Shown here: in pieces, positions 6,633 to 11,339 of the stretch
How the letters are laid out: every line of letters starts with the position of its first letter
Numbering within the stretch: the first letter of the stretch is position 1
From: Asaia bogorensis
Lineage (GTDB): Bacteria; Pseudomonadota; Alphaproteobacteria; Acetobacterales; Acetobacteraceae
Length of the DNA stretch: 11,339 nt
Direction: 5' to 3'
Assembly: GCA_945873675.1 (NCBI GenBank)
Contig: CAMCEP010000066.1
Location: 1-11,339, forward strand
The notes under the pieces: model-generated
What the model was told of the DNA's origin: nothing
The model's input: only the letters and a program-made list of their open reading frames with translations
The model's database searches: none
Made by a program: the position numbers and the translations under genes

Positions 6633-7250
6633 TCAGCGGCTGTAGAATTCGACCACCAGATTGGGTTCCATCTGCACCGGATAGGGCACATCGGAAAGCT
6701 TCGGCGCGCGCAGGAACTTGCCCTTCATCGCGCGGTGATCAATTTCCAGGTATTCCGGCACATCGCGTTCCGCGCTCTGTGTGGAATCAAGCACAGCGGT
6801 CAGCTGCTTCGACTTTTCCTTCACTTCGATCACATCGCCATTCTTCACGGAATAGGACGGGATGTTCAGGCGCTTGCCGTTGATCAGCACATGGCCGTGA
6901 TTGACAAACTGGCGCGCCGCGAAGGGGGTGACAGCCAGCTTCATGCGATAGATCACCGCATCCAGGCGGCGTTCCAGCAATTCCACCAGGTTTTCGGAAG
7001 TGTCGCCCTTACGGCGCACGGCTTCCTCATAATATTTGCGGAACTGCTTTTCGCCGATATTGCCGTAATAGCCCTTCAGCTTCTGCTTCGCCATCAACTG
7101 CACGCCGAAATCGGTCGGCTTTTGCTTGCGGCGCTGGCCGTGCTGACCTGGGCCATATTCGCGCTTCGCGACCGGCGATTTCGCGCGGCCCCAAAGGTTC
7201 ACGCCAAGGCGGCGATTGATTTTGTATTTGCTTTCGGCGCGCTTCGTCAT
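6633..7250 (-). CDS. rpsD: 30S ribosomal protein S4
   Basis: Ribosomal protein S4, 205 residues, the usual alphaproteobacterial length. S4 binds the 5' domain of 16S rRNA and nucleates 30S assembly. The N-terminus MTKRAESKYKINRRLGVNLW is typical, followed by KREYGPGQHGQRRKQ (29-43), YYGNIGEKQFRKYY (61-74) and the S4 RNA-binding domain (about 94-157, with RRLDAVIYRMKLAVTPFAAR and VNHGHVLINGKRLNIPSYSV). It ends in the conserved EPNLVVEFYSR. There is no N-terminal zinc-finger cysteine set. The ATG at 7250 matches the family start; an in-frame ATG 18 bases further up adds six atypical residues. It is monocistronic here, with a near-consensus promoter, a leader of about 129 nt and a strong terminator, unlike the E. 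coli alpha operon where rpsD is followed by rpoA. A hairpin just before the start may regulate translation. Confidence 0.98.
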   Translation of the reverse strand: MTKRAESKYKINRRLGVNLWGRAKSPVAKREYGPGQHGQRRKQKPTDFGVQLMAKQKLKGYYGNIGEKQFRKYYEEAVRRKGDTSENLVELLERRLDAVIYRMKLAVTPFAARQFVNHGHVLINGKRLNIPSYSVKNGDVIEVKEKSKQLTAVLDSTQSAERDVPEYLEIDHRAMKGKFLRAPKLSDVPYPVQMEPNLVVEFYSR

Positions 7251-7259
7251 GCGCAAACC

Positions 7260-7277
7260 CCATCGCAAGCGCGATGG
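7260..7277 (-). promoter_or_regulatory. Hairpin at the rpsD ribosome-binding site
   Basis: On the rpsD mRNA, CCATCGC-GCTT-GCGATGG forms a perfect seven-pair hairpin ending nine bases before the ATG. The 3' arm (GCGATGG, running into GG) contains the only purine-rich stretch able to act as Shine-Dalgarno, so folding would hide it. This is a candidate translational control element; whether S4 itself binds it is inference from the known autoregulation of S4 in other bacteria. Confidence 0.5.
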
Positions 7278-7386
7278 CCTTTCTTGCTATGCCCATAAGG
7301 GCCTTGTTGTCCCGGTAGTCCCAGGCCGGATGGCCAGGGCGGGCGCGGACCCCGAAGGCCCGTCCACATTCCCGGAAGGAGGGCGC

Positions 7387-7415
7387 GTGATATTCCGGCG
7401 CCCAGGGCTTGTCAA
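7387..7415 (-). promoter_or_regulatory. Sigma-70 type promoter of rpsD
   Basis: Minus strand: a perfect TTGACA (-35; plus coordinates 7410-7415), a spacer of exactly 17 bp (7393-7409) and TATCAC (-10; 7387-7392). Transcription would start near 7379, giving a leader of about 129 nt before the ATG at 7250. This is the best promoter match in the window. Confidence 0.65.
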
Positions 7416-7444
7416 ACCACGCGCCCGGCCCCATCCCGAAGGGC

Positions 7445-7648
7445 ATGAGCGTGACACGAGAAGAAATCCTAGTCCTTGGCCTGACGGCCGGTGTGGTGGG
7501 CAGCCTGGTGGGCGGTTTGCTGCTATATGCTGGGCTCGCCCTGGTGGTGGCCGGGTCCCATGCCGGCTGGGCACTGGCCCTGCCGGCCGCACCTTTGGGT
7601 GGGGTTTTCGGCTATATCCTGGCCCGCAGGCTGGCAGCGCGCATGTAG
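7445..7648 (+). CDS. Small predicted two-helix membrane protein, unknown function
   Basis: A 67-residue open frame that I do not recognise. Its composition is that of a membrane protein: a short polar N-terminus MSVTREE, a long hydrophobic glycine-rich segment (about 8-36, with small-residue spacings such as GVVGSLVGG), a turn at SHAGW, a second hydrophobic segment (about 42-61, with PLGGVFGYILA) and a basic tail RRLAARM. By the positive-inside rule the tail faces the cytoplasm. The ATG at 7445 has GAAGGGC just upstream; an in-frame TTG at 7409 would add twelve residues. It lies between and opposite to rpsD and rpsU, and its 5' region overlaps the rpsD promoter zone. The opposite strand is also open here, so coding is not certain, but two clean hydrophobic segments make this frame the better candidate. 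Confidence 0.6.
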   Translation: MSVTREEILVLGLTAGVVGSLVGGLLLYAGLALVVAGSHAGWALALPAAPLGGVFGYILARRLAARM

Positions 7649-7710
7649 GGGGTTGCACCTTCACCCGCGTTCACGGGGCACGGCCTAGCCTCAGTTTGAT
7701 TGCGTTTCCC

Positions 7711-7727
7711 GAGCCGCCTGGCGGCTC
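7711..7727. repeat. Perfect eight-base inverted repeat
   Basis: GAGCCGCC-T-GGCGGCTC is a perfect palindrome around one central base, lying between the small membrane protein and the rpsU terminator. No T-run flanks it on either strand, so it is not a standard intrinsic terminator. It may act as a 3' structure for one of the two converging transcripts. Confidence 0.6.
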
Positions 7728-7761
7728 CGCCCCACTCGAAGATGCCCTGGCCCAGAAATGC

Positions 7762-7795
7762 AAAACCGCGGTCCACGGGTTGCCCCGTGCCGCGG
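7762..7795 (-). terminator. Probable intrinsic terminator of rpsU
   Basis: Minus strand: CCGCGG CACGGG, loop GCAA, CCCGTG, a two-base bulge (GA), then CCGCGG followed by TTTT. Twelve GC-rich pairs with one bulge (plus coordinates 7766-7779 and 7784-7795), about 31 bp beyond the rpsU stop. The T-run is only four bases, hence moderate confidence. Confidence 0.7.
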
Positions 7796-7826
7796 ATTGC
7801 AATCAACCACCCTGAAAAGGGGGCAA

Positions 7827-8030
7827 TCAGAAGCCTTCGCGTTCGATCCGCTTGCGCTCCACCTTGCGGGCGCGGCGAACGGCTTCCGCGGCTTCGCGGG
7901 CGCGGCGCTCGGACGGCTTTTCGTAATGGCGGCGGATCTTCATTTCACGGAAGACCCCTTCGCGCTGCAGTTTCTTCTTGAGCGCCTTCAGCGCCTGATC
8001 AACATTGTTGTCACGAACGACGACTTGCAC
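7827..8030 (-). CDS. rpsU: 30S ribosomal protein S21
   Basis: Ribosomal protein S21, 67 residues from the GTG start. It binds the 30S platform near the anti-Shine-Dalgarno and helps initiation. The sequence QVVVRDNNVDQALKALKKK, then GVFREMKIRRHYEKPSE and a basic C-terminal helix RRAREAAEAVRRARK, is classic. The start is chosen on ribosome-binding evidence: AAGGGGG ends nine bases before the GTG at 8030, while the TTG at 8039 directly abuts that element with no spacer and would add an unusual MCR tripeptide. Family members begin MQVxVRDNN, which agrees with the GTG. It diverges from the def-COQ9 pair, with about 173 bp between the starts. Linkage of rpsU to a COQ9-family gene is, as I recall it, frequent in Alphaproteobacteria. 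Confidence 0.95.
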   Translation of the reverse strand: MQVVVRDNNVDQALKALKKKLQREGVFREMKIRRHYEKPSERRAREAAEAVRRARKVERKRIEREGF

Positions 8031-8203
8031 GCGGCACAACCCCCTTCATGGATCGCTGGTTCAATACAAAAGACGCGCAGCCGGTAAGCCGGCGCCCGTC
8101 CAGAGAAAAGGCTTCTAGCACGATGATTCGCCGCGCCGGAAGCCCCTTTCAAGGCTTTTTCAGGCCAATTATATAAAAAGCTCAATCTTGTCGCGGGAAT
8201 GTC
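8031..8203. promoter_or_regulatory. Divergent regulatory region between rpsU and def
   Basis: The gap holds an AT-rich island AATTATATAAAAAG (8167-8180) in otherwise GC-rich DNA. On the minus strand it contains a perfect TATAAT (8168-8173), but with no good -35 at normal spacing; on the plus strand TATAAA (8172-8177) could serve def, with a poor -35. Another minus-strand option, TTGAAA near 8147-8152 with AATCAT 18 bp on, would shorten the rpsU leader. A five-pair hairpin GCCGG/CCGGC (near 8080-8093) lies in the rpsU leader. Which boxes are used cannot be decided by eye. Confidence 0.35.
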
Positions 8204-8731
8204 ATGGCCATTTTGAAAATCGCCCGGCTGGGCCACCCGGTGCTGCTGCAACGGGCGGAAGCGGTGGCGGACCCGACGGCGCCTGAGATGCGCCGCCTGG
8301 TCGCCGATATGGTGGAAACCCTGCAGGATATTGGCGGGCTGGGGCTGGCCGCCCCGCAAGTCCATGTTTCCCTTAGGCTTTTCATCTGGCGCACCGCAGC
8401 GGGCGGGCATTCGGCGCTGTTCAACCCCGAAATTCAGCCGCTGGGTGAGGAGACCGAGGAAGCCTGGGAAGGCTGCCTTTCTATCCCTGGCCTGCGTGGC
8501 GCGGTTGAGCGCCCGGCACGGGTAGCCTTTCGCGGTCAGGATATCGCGGGCACGGTGATTGAGGGCGAAGCCGCTGGCATGGCCGCGCGGGTCATGCAGC
8601 ATGAATATGACCATTTGGAAGGTATCTTGTACCCTATGCGCATGACGGATTTGTCTCGCCTTGGGTTTGTTGAGGAATTGGCCCGGTTCAATCCGCCGAA
8701 GCCCATTGAAAATGAAAGACAAAAGCCATGA
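8204..8731 (+). CDS. def: Peptide deformylase
   Basis: A 175-residue peptide deformylase, which removes the N-formyl group from new proteins using a metal ion. All three signatures are intact: GLGLAAPQ (45-52), EGCLSIPG (89-96) with metal ligand C91, and QHEYDHLEG (132-140) with ligands H133 and H137 and catalytic E134. The length and the residues after motif 3 fit the bacterial type I form. The ATG at 8204 follows GGGAA at a short spacing. The stop overlaps the COQ9 start as ATGA, so the two genes are probably translated together. The usual partner fmt (methionyl-tRNA formyltransferase) is not in this window; the genome may carry a second def next to fmt, in which case this copy would be the additional one. 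That cannot be tested here. Confidence 0.95.
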   Translation: MAILKIARLGHPVLLQRAEAVADPTAPEMRRLVADMVETLQDIGGLGLAAPQVHVSLRLFIWRTAAGGHSALFNPEIQPLGEETEEAWEGCLSIPGLRGAVERPARVAFRGQDIAGTVIEGEAAGMAARVMQHEYDHLEGILYPMRMTDLSRLGFVEELARFNPPKPIENERQKP

Positions 8732-9330
8732 TGGACGCCGGACCTGATCGTGATGCGCGGGATGCCGCGCTGGACGCCATTCTGCCCTTGGTGCCGCTTT
8801 ATGGTTGGCAGGGCAGCGCCATTCACGAAGGGTTGAAGGATGCCGGGATGGCGCCGGAGGATGCCGAATGGATGTTCCCGCGCGGTGCGATCTCGGCCAT
8901 TGAGGCTTGGATTGAGCTTGCCGACCGGCGCATGGAAGACGCAGGGCTTGCGGCGGACATCTCTGGCTTGCGTACCCATGAACGTGTGCGCTTCCTGATC
9001 AAGGCGCGCTTGGAAGCGGCCGAACCGCACCGCGATGCGCTCCGCGCCGCGCTTTCCCTGCTCGCTATGCCCTGGAATGCGCCGATTGCCGCCCGCAGCT
9101 TGGCGCGCAGCGTGAATGCCATTTGGTATGCGGCGGGCGATAAATCCGCCGATTTTTCCTGGTATACGCGTCGCGCGACGCTTGCCGCCATCTATAGCGC
9201 CACCTTGGCCTTTTGGCTGAGCGGGCGGGGCGATGGGCTGGAAGCGGCGCTGGAATTCCTTGATCGGCGGCTTGCGGATCATGCGAGCTTTCAGAAGGGT
9301 CTGGCACGCTTCAAACCCCGCGCGGCCTGA
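8728..9330 (+). CDS. COQ9 family protein (ubiquinone biosynthesis accessory)
   Basis: A 200-residue COQ9-family protein. In mitochondria COQ9 is a lipid-binding partner of COQ7 (ubiquinone ring hydroxylase); the structure derives from the TetR fold without DNA-binding function. Seen here: an N-terminal helix RDAALDAILPLVPLYGWQ (11-28), the FPRGAISAIEAWIELAD stretch (50-66), MPWNAPIAARSLARSVNAIW (114-133) and the diagnostic DFSWYTRRATLAAIYSAT (142-159), followed by the amphipathic C-terminal helix FLDRRL. The start overlaps the def stop (ATGA); a second ATG follows immediately at 8731 and cannot be excluded. No signal peptide or transmembrane helix is seen, so peripheral contact with the inner membrane is expected. 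Whether bacterial COQ9 acts with a COQ7/UbiF-type enzyme here is inference from homology. Confidence 0.9.
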   Translation: MMDAGPDRDARDAALDAILPLVPLYGWQGSAIHEGLKDAGMAPEDAEWMFPRGAISAIEAWIELADRRMEDAGLAADISGLRTHERVRFLIKARLEAAEPHRDALRAALSLLAMPWNAPIAARSLARSVNAIWYAAGDKSADFSWYTRRATLAAIYSATLAFWLSGRGDGLEAALEFLDRRLADHASFQKGLARFKPRAA

Positions 9331-9350
9331 TCACCTATACTTCGGTTTGG

Positions 9351-9379
9351 TTCCACCCTGGGCAGCAAGTTCGTATAAG
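9351..9379 (+). promoter_or_regulatory. Candidate promoter for the four-cysteine secreted protein
   Basis: TTCCAC (9351-9356), a 17-bp spacer and TATAAG (9374-9379) lie just after the COQ9-family stop, leaving about 55 nt of leader before the ATG at 9440. The -10 is good, the -35 moderate. Confidence 0.4.
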
Positions 9380-9439
9380 GGTGGCGTTTGGTGGGGCGCC
9401 CGATTCGCGCCCCTGTTTGGCAGCGGGAGGGTTAGTTTC

Positions 9440-9937
9440 ATGCGATTGAAGCGTTTTCTGATGGCGGCGGTGCTGCCTGTTTTGGTCGCTGGCCCCGCTT
9501 TGGCGGCTACCTGCCTCCAGCCGGCAGAACGGCAGGCAATGGAAGCCAGGGCTTTGCGCAGCTACCTGATGGTGACCGCGCTGAATTGCCAAAAGCAATC
9601 TAGCTATAATGATTTTGTTCGTCGCAACATGAGCGAATTGAACAATGCTGACCGGGTGATGGATGGCTATTTCCGCCGCGCCCATGGGGGGGCAGGGCGG
9701 ACGCGGCTCGATCAGTACAATACCACGCTTGCCAATGATCATTCCCAGGATGGCACCCGCGCCGGTAGTTTCTTCTGCCGCGATGCCGATCCACTTTTCC
9801 AGCAGGTCATGGCCTTGCAGCCTGGGCAATTGGCCAAATTCTCGGCTGAACGAAATGTGATGGCTTCCCTGGATGCGCCTGATTGCGGTGCGGCGGTGGC
9901 GGCTGCCCCGCGCAGTGCTGGTGCTGCAAGGCGCTAA
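9440..9937 (+). CDS. Secreted/periplasmic four-cysteine protein of unknown function
   Basis: A 165-residue protein with a clear Sec signal peptide: MRLKRFL, a hydrophobic core (about 8-20) and an ALA cleavage site near residue 23. I recognise the general look of an alphaproteobacterial hypothetical family (a segment like LMVTALNC, then YNDFVRRNMSEL and a YNTTLAND stretch), but know no function. The mature part has four cysteines, C25, C50, C113 and C149, an even number consistent with two disulfides in the periplasm; C25 to C50 and C113 to C149 is a guess. The middle (54-100) is helical-looking with many polar residues; the end is Ala/Pro-rich and probably disordered. The ATG at 9440 is fixed by GGGAGGG nine bases upstream and by the signal peptide; the open frame to 9233 overlaps the COQ9 gene and is rejected. 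It appears to be a single-gene transcript. Confidence 0.8.
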   Translation: MRLKRFLMAAVLPVLVAGPALAATCLQPAERQAMEARALRSYLMVTALNCQKQSSYNDFVRRNMSELNNADRVMDGYFRRAHGGAGRTRLDQYNTTLANDHSQDGTRAGSFFCRDADPLFQQVMALQPGQLAKFSAERNVMASLDAPDCGAAVAAAPRSAGAARR

Positions 9938-9960
9938 AACTACCGCCCAGTCAGAGATTC

Positions 9961-10006
9961 CCCCTGGCCCATTGGCAAAGCCTGGGGCATGACCATTTTT
10001 AGGTCA
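9961..10006 (+). promoter_or_regulatory. Two inverted repeats ahead of the substrate-binding protein gene
   Basis: CCCCTGGC (9961-9968) and GCCTGGGG (9980-9987) form an imperfect eight-base stem that may end the upstream transcript. Next to it, TGACC-N7-GGTCA (9990-10006) is a perfect five-base inverted repeat with an AT centre, the shape of a dimeric regulator site, 17 bp before the ATG. A weak TTGGCA (9972-9977) lies at -35-like distance from ATTTTT. All three readings are tentative. Confidence 0.35.
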
Positions 10007-10023
10007 CAACAGGGGAGTCTACG

Positions 10024-11235
10024 ATGTCTTCTTTCAGCCTTTCCCGGCGGCAGGCGCTGCTGGCCGCCCCCGCGATGCTTGCGGCACCCGCCATCGCCCA
10101 GGCGCAGCCGCGCGCCATCAAGCTTGGCATCATCCAGCCCGTCACGGGTGCATTGGCGCAGGATGGCGAATATGGCCGGATCGGCGCCGAGCTTGCCATT
10201 GCCGATATCAATGCCGGTGGCGGCATCAAGGCGCTGGGTGGTGCCCCGATTGAAATGGTGTTCGGCGATGCGCGGTCCACCCCCGATGGTGGCGTCGCCG
10301 AGGTAGAGAAAATGCAGGCCGAAGGCGTGCTGGCGATTGTGGGTGGCTTCGCGAGCCCGATCTGCCTGGCCGCTTCCCAGGCCGCATCGCGCTATGATCT
10401 GCCCTATATCGTGGATGTTGGCGTGTCTGATCAGATCGTCACCCGGGGTTTGACCAATACTTTTCGGTTTGGCCCCGGCTTTGGCACCGTGACGGCAAGC
10501 GCGTTGGATAATCTGGTCGCGATCAATGACGCTGCCGGCAAGCCTTCCCGCACGGCGGTGATTGTCCATGAAGATGGGCTATTCGGGTCCGGCATGGCGC
10601 GCCTGCTGAATGCAGAATTGCCCAAGCGCGGCTTCCAGGTGCTGGAGACGATCTCTCACCCCACGCCGTCGCGTGACATGTCCAATGTTGCGCTGCGTAT
10701 TCGCGCACTCAATCCCGATCTGATCATCCCGTCATCCTATTACGCGGAATTCGTGCTGCTGTCGCAAACCTTGCAGCAGCGGCGCATTCGCCCGAAGGGG
10801 ATTTATTGCATCCTGAATGGCGCGGCTTCCAATTTCCGCTTTGTGCGGGAATTCCCGGAAGCGGCCAATCTGGTAATGGATTGCAACCATTGGGCCGATC
10901 CGCGCAAGGCAAAGACTGCGGAACTCCGCCGGCGCGTGGAAGCGCAGAACCGCTTCTGGCTATATAATGTGCCGCTGAATTATTCCGCCGTGATGCTTTT
11001 CGCTGACGCGCTGGAACGTGCCGGGCGGGCGGATCGCGCGGCGCTGATTCAGGCGCTGGCGGCAACCGGCGCTGGCTTTGATAGCCACATCATGCCCTAT
11101 GGCCCGACGCAATTCGTCAATGGCCAGAATCAGGGCGGCGTTCCGGTGAATACGCAGGTGCAGAATGGCGATATCAAGGTGATCTTCCCGCGCGCCTTTG
11201 CGGACGCTCAGCCGATCTATCCCGTCACCGGTTAA
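10024..11235 (+). CDS. Branched-chain amino acid-type ABC transporter substrate-binding protein (Peripla_BP_6)
   Basis: A 403-residue periplasmic solute-binding protein of the LivJ/LivK (HAAT) family, which hands its ligand to a LivHMGF-type importer. The N-terminus carries SLSRRQALLAAPAML with paired arginines at 8-9 and a hydrophobic stretch, ending near AQA (25-27); it may be exported by Tat or Sec. The mature part opens with IKLGIIQPVTGALAQDGEY (32-50, first strand and ligand loop), followed by GAELAIADINAGGGI, the VEKMQAEGVLAIVGGFASP segment and the hinge region typical of type I periplasmic binding proteins. AGGGGAG lies seven bases before the ATG. The permease gene follows after one base, so this begins an operon. 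Ligands of this family range from leucine to amides, urea and aromatic acids, so the substrate is not called; nothing in the window points to one. Confidence 0.92.
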   Translation: MSSFSLSRRQALLAAPAMLAAPAIAQAQPRAIKLGIIQPVTGALAQDGEYGRIGAELAIADINAGGGIKALGGAPIEMVFGDARSTPDGGVAEVEKMQAEGVLAIVGGFASPICLAASQAASRYDLPYIVDVGVSDQIVTRGLTNTFRFGPGFGTVTASALDNLVAINDAAGKPSRTAVIVHEDGLFGSGMARLLNAELPKRGFQVLETISHPTPSRDMSNVALRIRALNPDLIIPSSYYAEFVLLSQTLQQRRIRPKGIYCILNGAASNFRFVREFPEAANLVMDCNHWADPRKAKTAELRRRVEAQNRFWLYNVPLNYSAVMLFADALERAGRADRAALIQALAATGAGFDSHIMPYGPTQFVNGQNQGGVPVNTQVQNGDIKVIFPRAFADAQPIYPVTG

Positions 11236-11236
11236 G

Positions 11237-11339
11237 ATGGGCTACCCGCCCGAAATTCTGCTGGAGGCCGTGGCAAACGGCCTTCTGATGGGGGCTGTTT
11301 ATGGGCTGGTGGCTTTGGGCCTCACGCTGGTTTACGGCG
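11237..11339 (+). CDS. Branched-chain amino acid-type ABC permease, LivH-like (partial, 3' end outside window)
   Basis: Only the first 34 codons are inside the window. The protein begins MGYPPEILLEAVANGLLMGA and continues into YGLVALGLTLVYG, the first membrane helix and the characteristic start of LivH permeases. It begins one base after the substrate-binding protein stop with no separate ribosome binding site of note, so translation is probably coupled. LivM, LivG and LivF homologues are expected beyond the window edge. It forms the membrane channel for the ligand delivered by the upstream binding protein. Confidence 0.9.
   Translation, partial: MGYPPEILLEAVANGLLMGAVYGLVALGLTLVYG

Noticed and set aside
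7027..7446. Minus-strand open frame of 139 codons over the rpsD leader and the start of rpsD
   Set aside because: It overlaps rpsD in another frame and spans the rpsD promoter region; no domain is seen.
7216..7815. Plus-strand open frame of 199 codons
   Set aside because: It crosses the rpsD start, the small membrane protein gene and the rpsU terminator; the translation is low-complexity Gly/Pro/Arg.
8138..8160. AAGCC/GGCTT hairpin followed by T on the plus strand, terminator-like
   Set aside because: The stem has five pairs and no plus-strand gene lies upstream for it to end within a reasonable distance; it is probably chance within the divergent region.
8536..9282. Minus-strand open frame of 248 codons opposite def and COQ9
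   Set aside because: It is a shadow of two genes with clear family motifs.
1..11339. Search for CRISPR arrays, tRNA genes, insertion-sequence ends, integrase or toxin-antitoxin pairs
   Set aside because: No regularly spaced repeats, cloverleaf, transposase motif or paired small genes of that type were seen on either strand.

Overview
The window is GC-rich, densely coded DNA from a bacterial chromosome, most likely an alphaproteobacterium and tentatively Acetobacteraceae or a related Rhodospirillales lineage. The reasons are the bamE / bc1-complex chaperone / DUF177 arrangement, a free-standing rpsD, rpsU next to a COQ9-family gene, and the codon and base composition. No mobile element, CRISPR array, tRNA or rRNA was seen. 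It reads as a core-genome segment with some metabolic genes, not as an island.

Layout. (1) 25-2923: an M20 zinc carboxypeptidase-like gene (minus) diverges from an Asp/Glu/hydantoin-racemase-fold gene (plus). The latter is followed after 17 bp by a YpfJ-type membrane-anchored zinc metallopeptidase, ending at a likely terminator. (2) 2974-5344: bamE (minus) diverges from a tightly overlapping plus-strand run of ubiquinol-cytochrome c chaperone, DUF177/YceD protein and an AlkA-type HhH-GPD DNA glycosylase, with a hairpin directly after the last stop. (3) 5345-5596: non-coding. (4) 5597-7250, minus: a beta-hydroxyacid dehydrogenase and, upstream of it, rpsD. The two are separated by a textbook intrinsic terminator, and rpsD has a strong promoter and a roughly 129-nt leader. 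(5) 7445-7648: a probable small two-helix membrane protein (plus). (6) rpsU (minus) with its terminator, diverging from a def-COQ9 pair (plus) joined by an ATGA overlap. (7) 9440-9937: a secreted four-cysteine protein of unknown function. (8) 10024 to the end: a branched-chain-amino-acid-type (HAAT) ABC uptake cluster, with a substrate-binding protein and the first 34 codons of a LivH-like permease.

How they fit together. Several genes serve the cell envelope and respiration (BamE, bc1 chaperone, COQ9) and translation (S4, S21, peptide deformylase). The flanks hold catabolic or transport functions (M20 peptidase, racemase-like protein, hydroxyacid dehydrogenase, HAAT transporter) whose substrates cannot be fixed from sequence.

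I see no clear undescribed multi-gene system. The points most worth a second look are the racemase-fold protein that seems to lack both catalytic cysteines, the structured rpsD leader, the small membrane protein divergent from rpsD, the def-COQ9 coupling, and the four-cysteine secreted protein.
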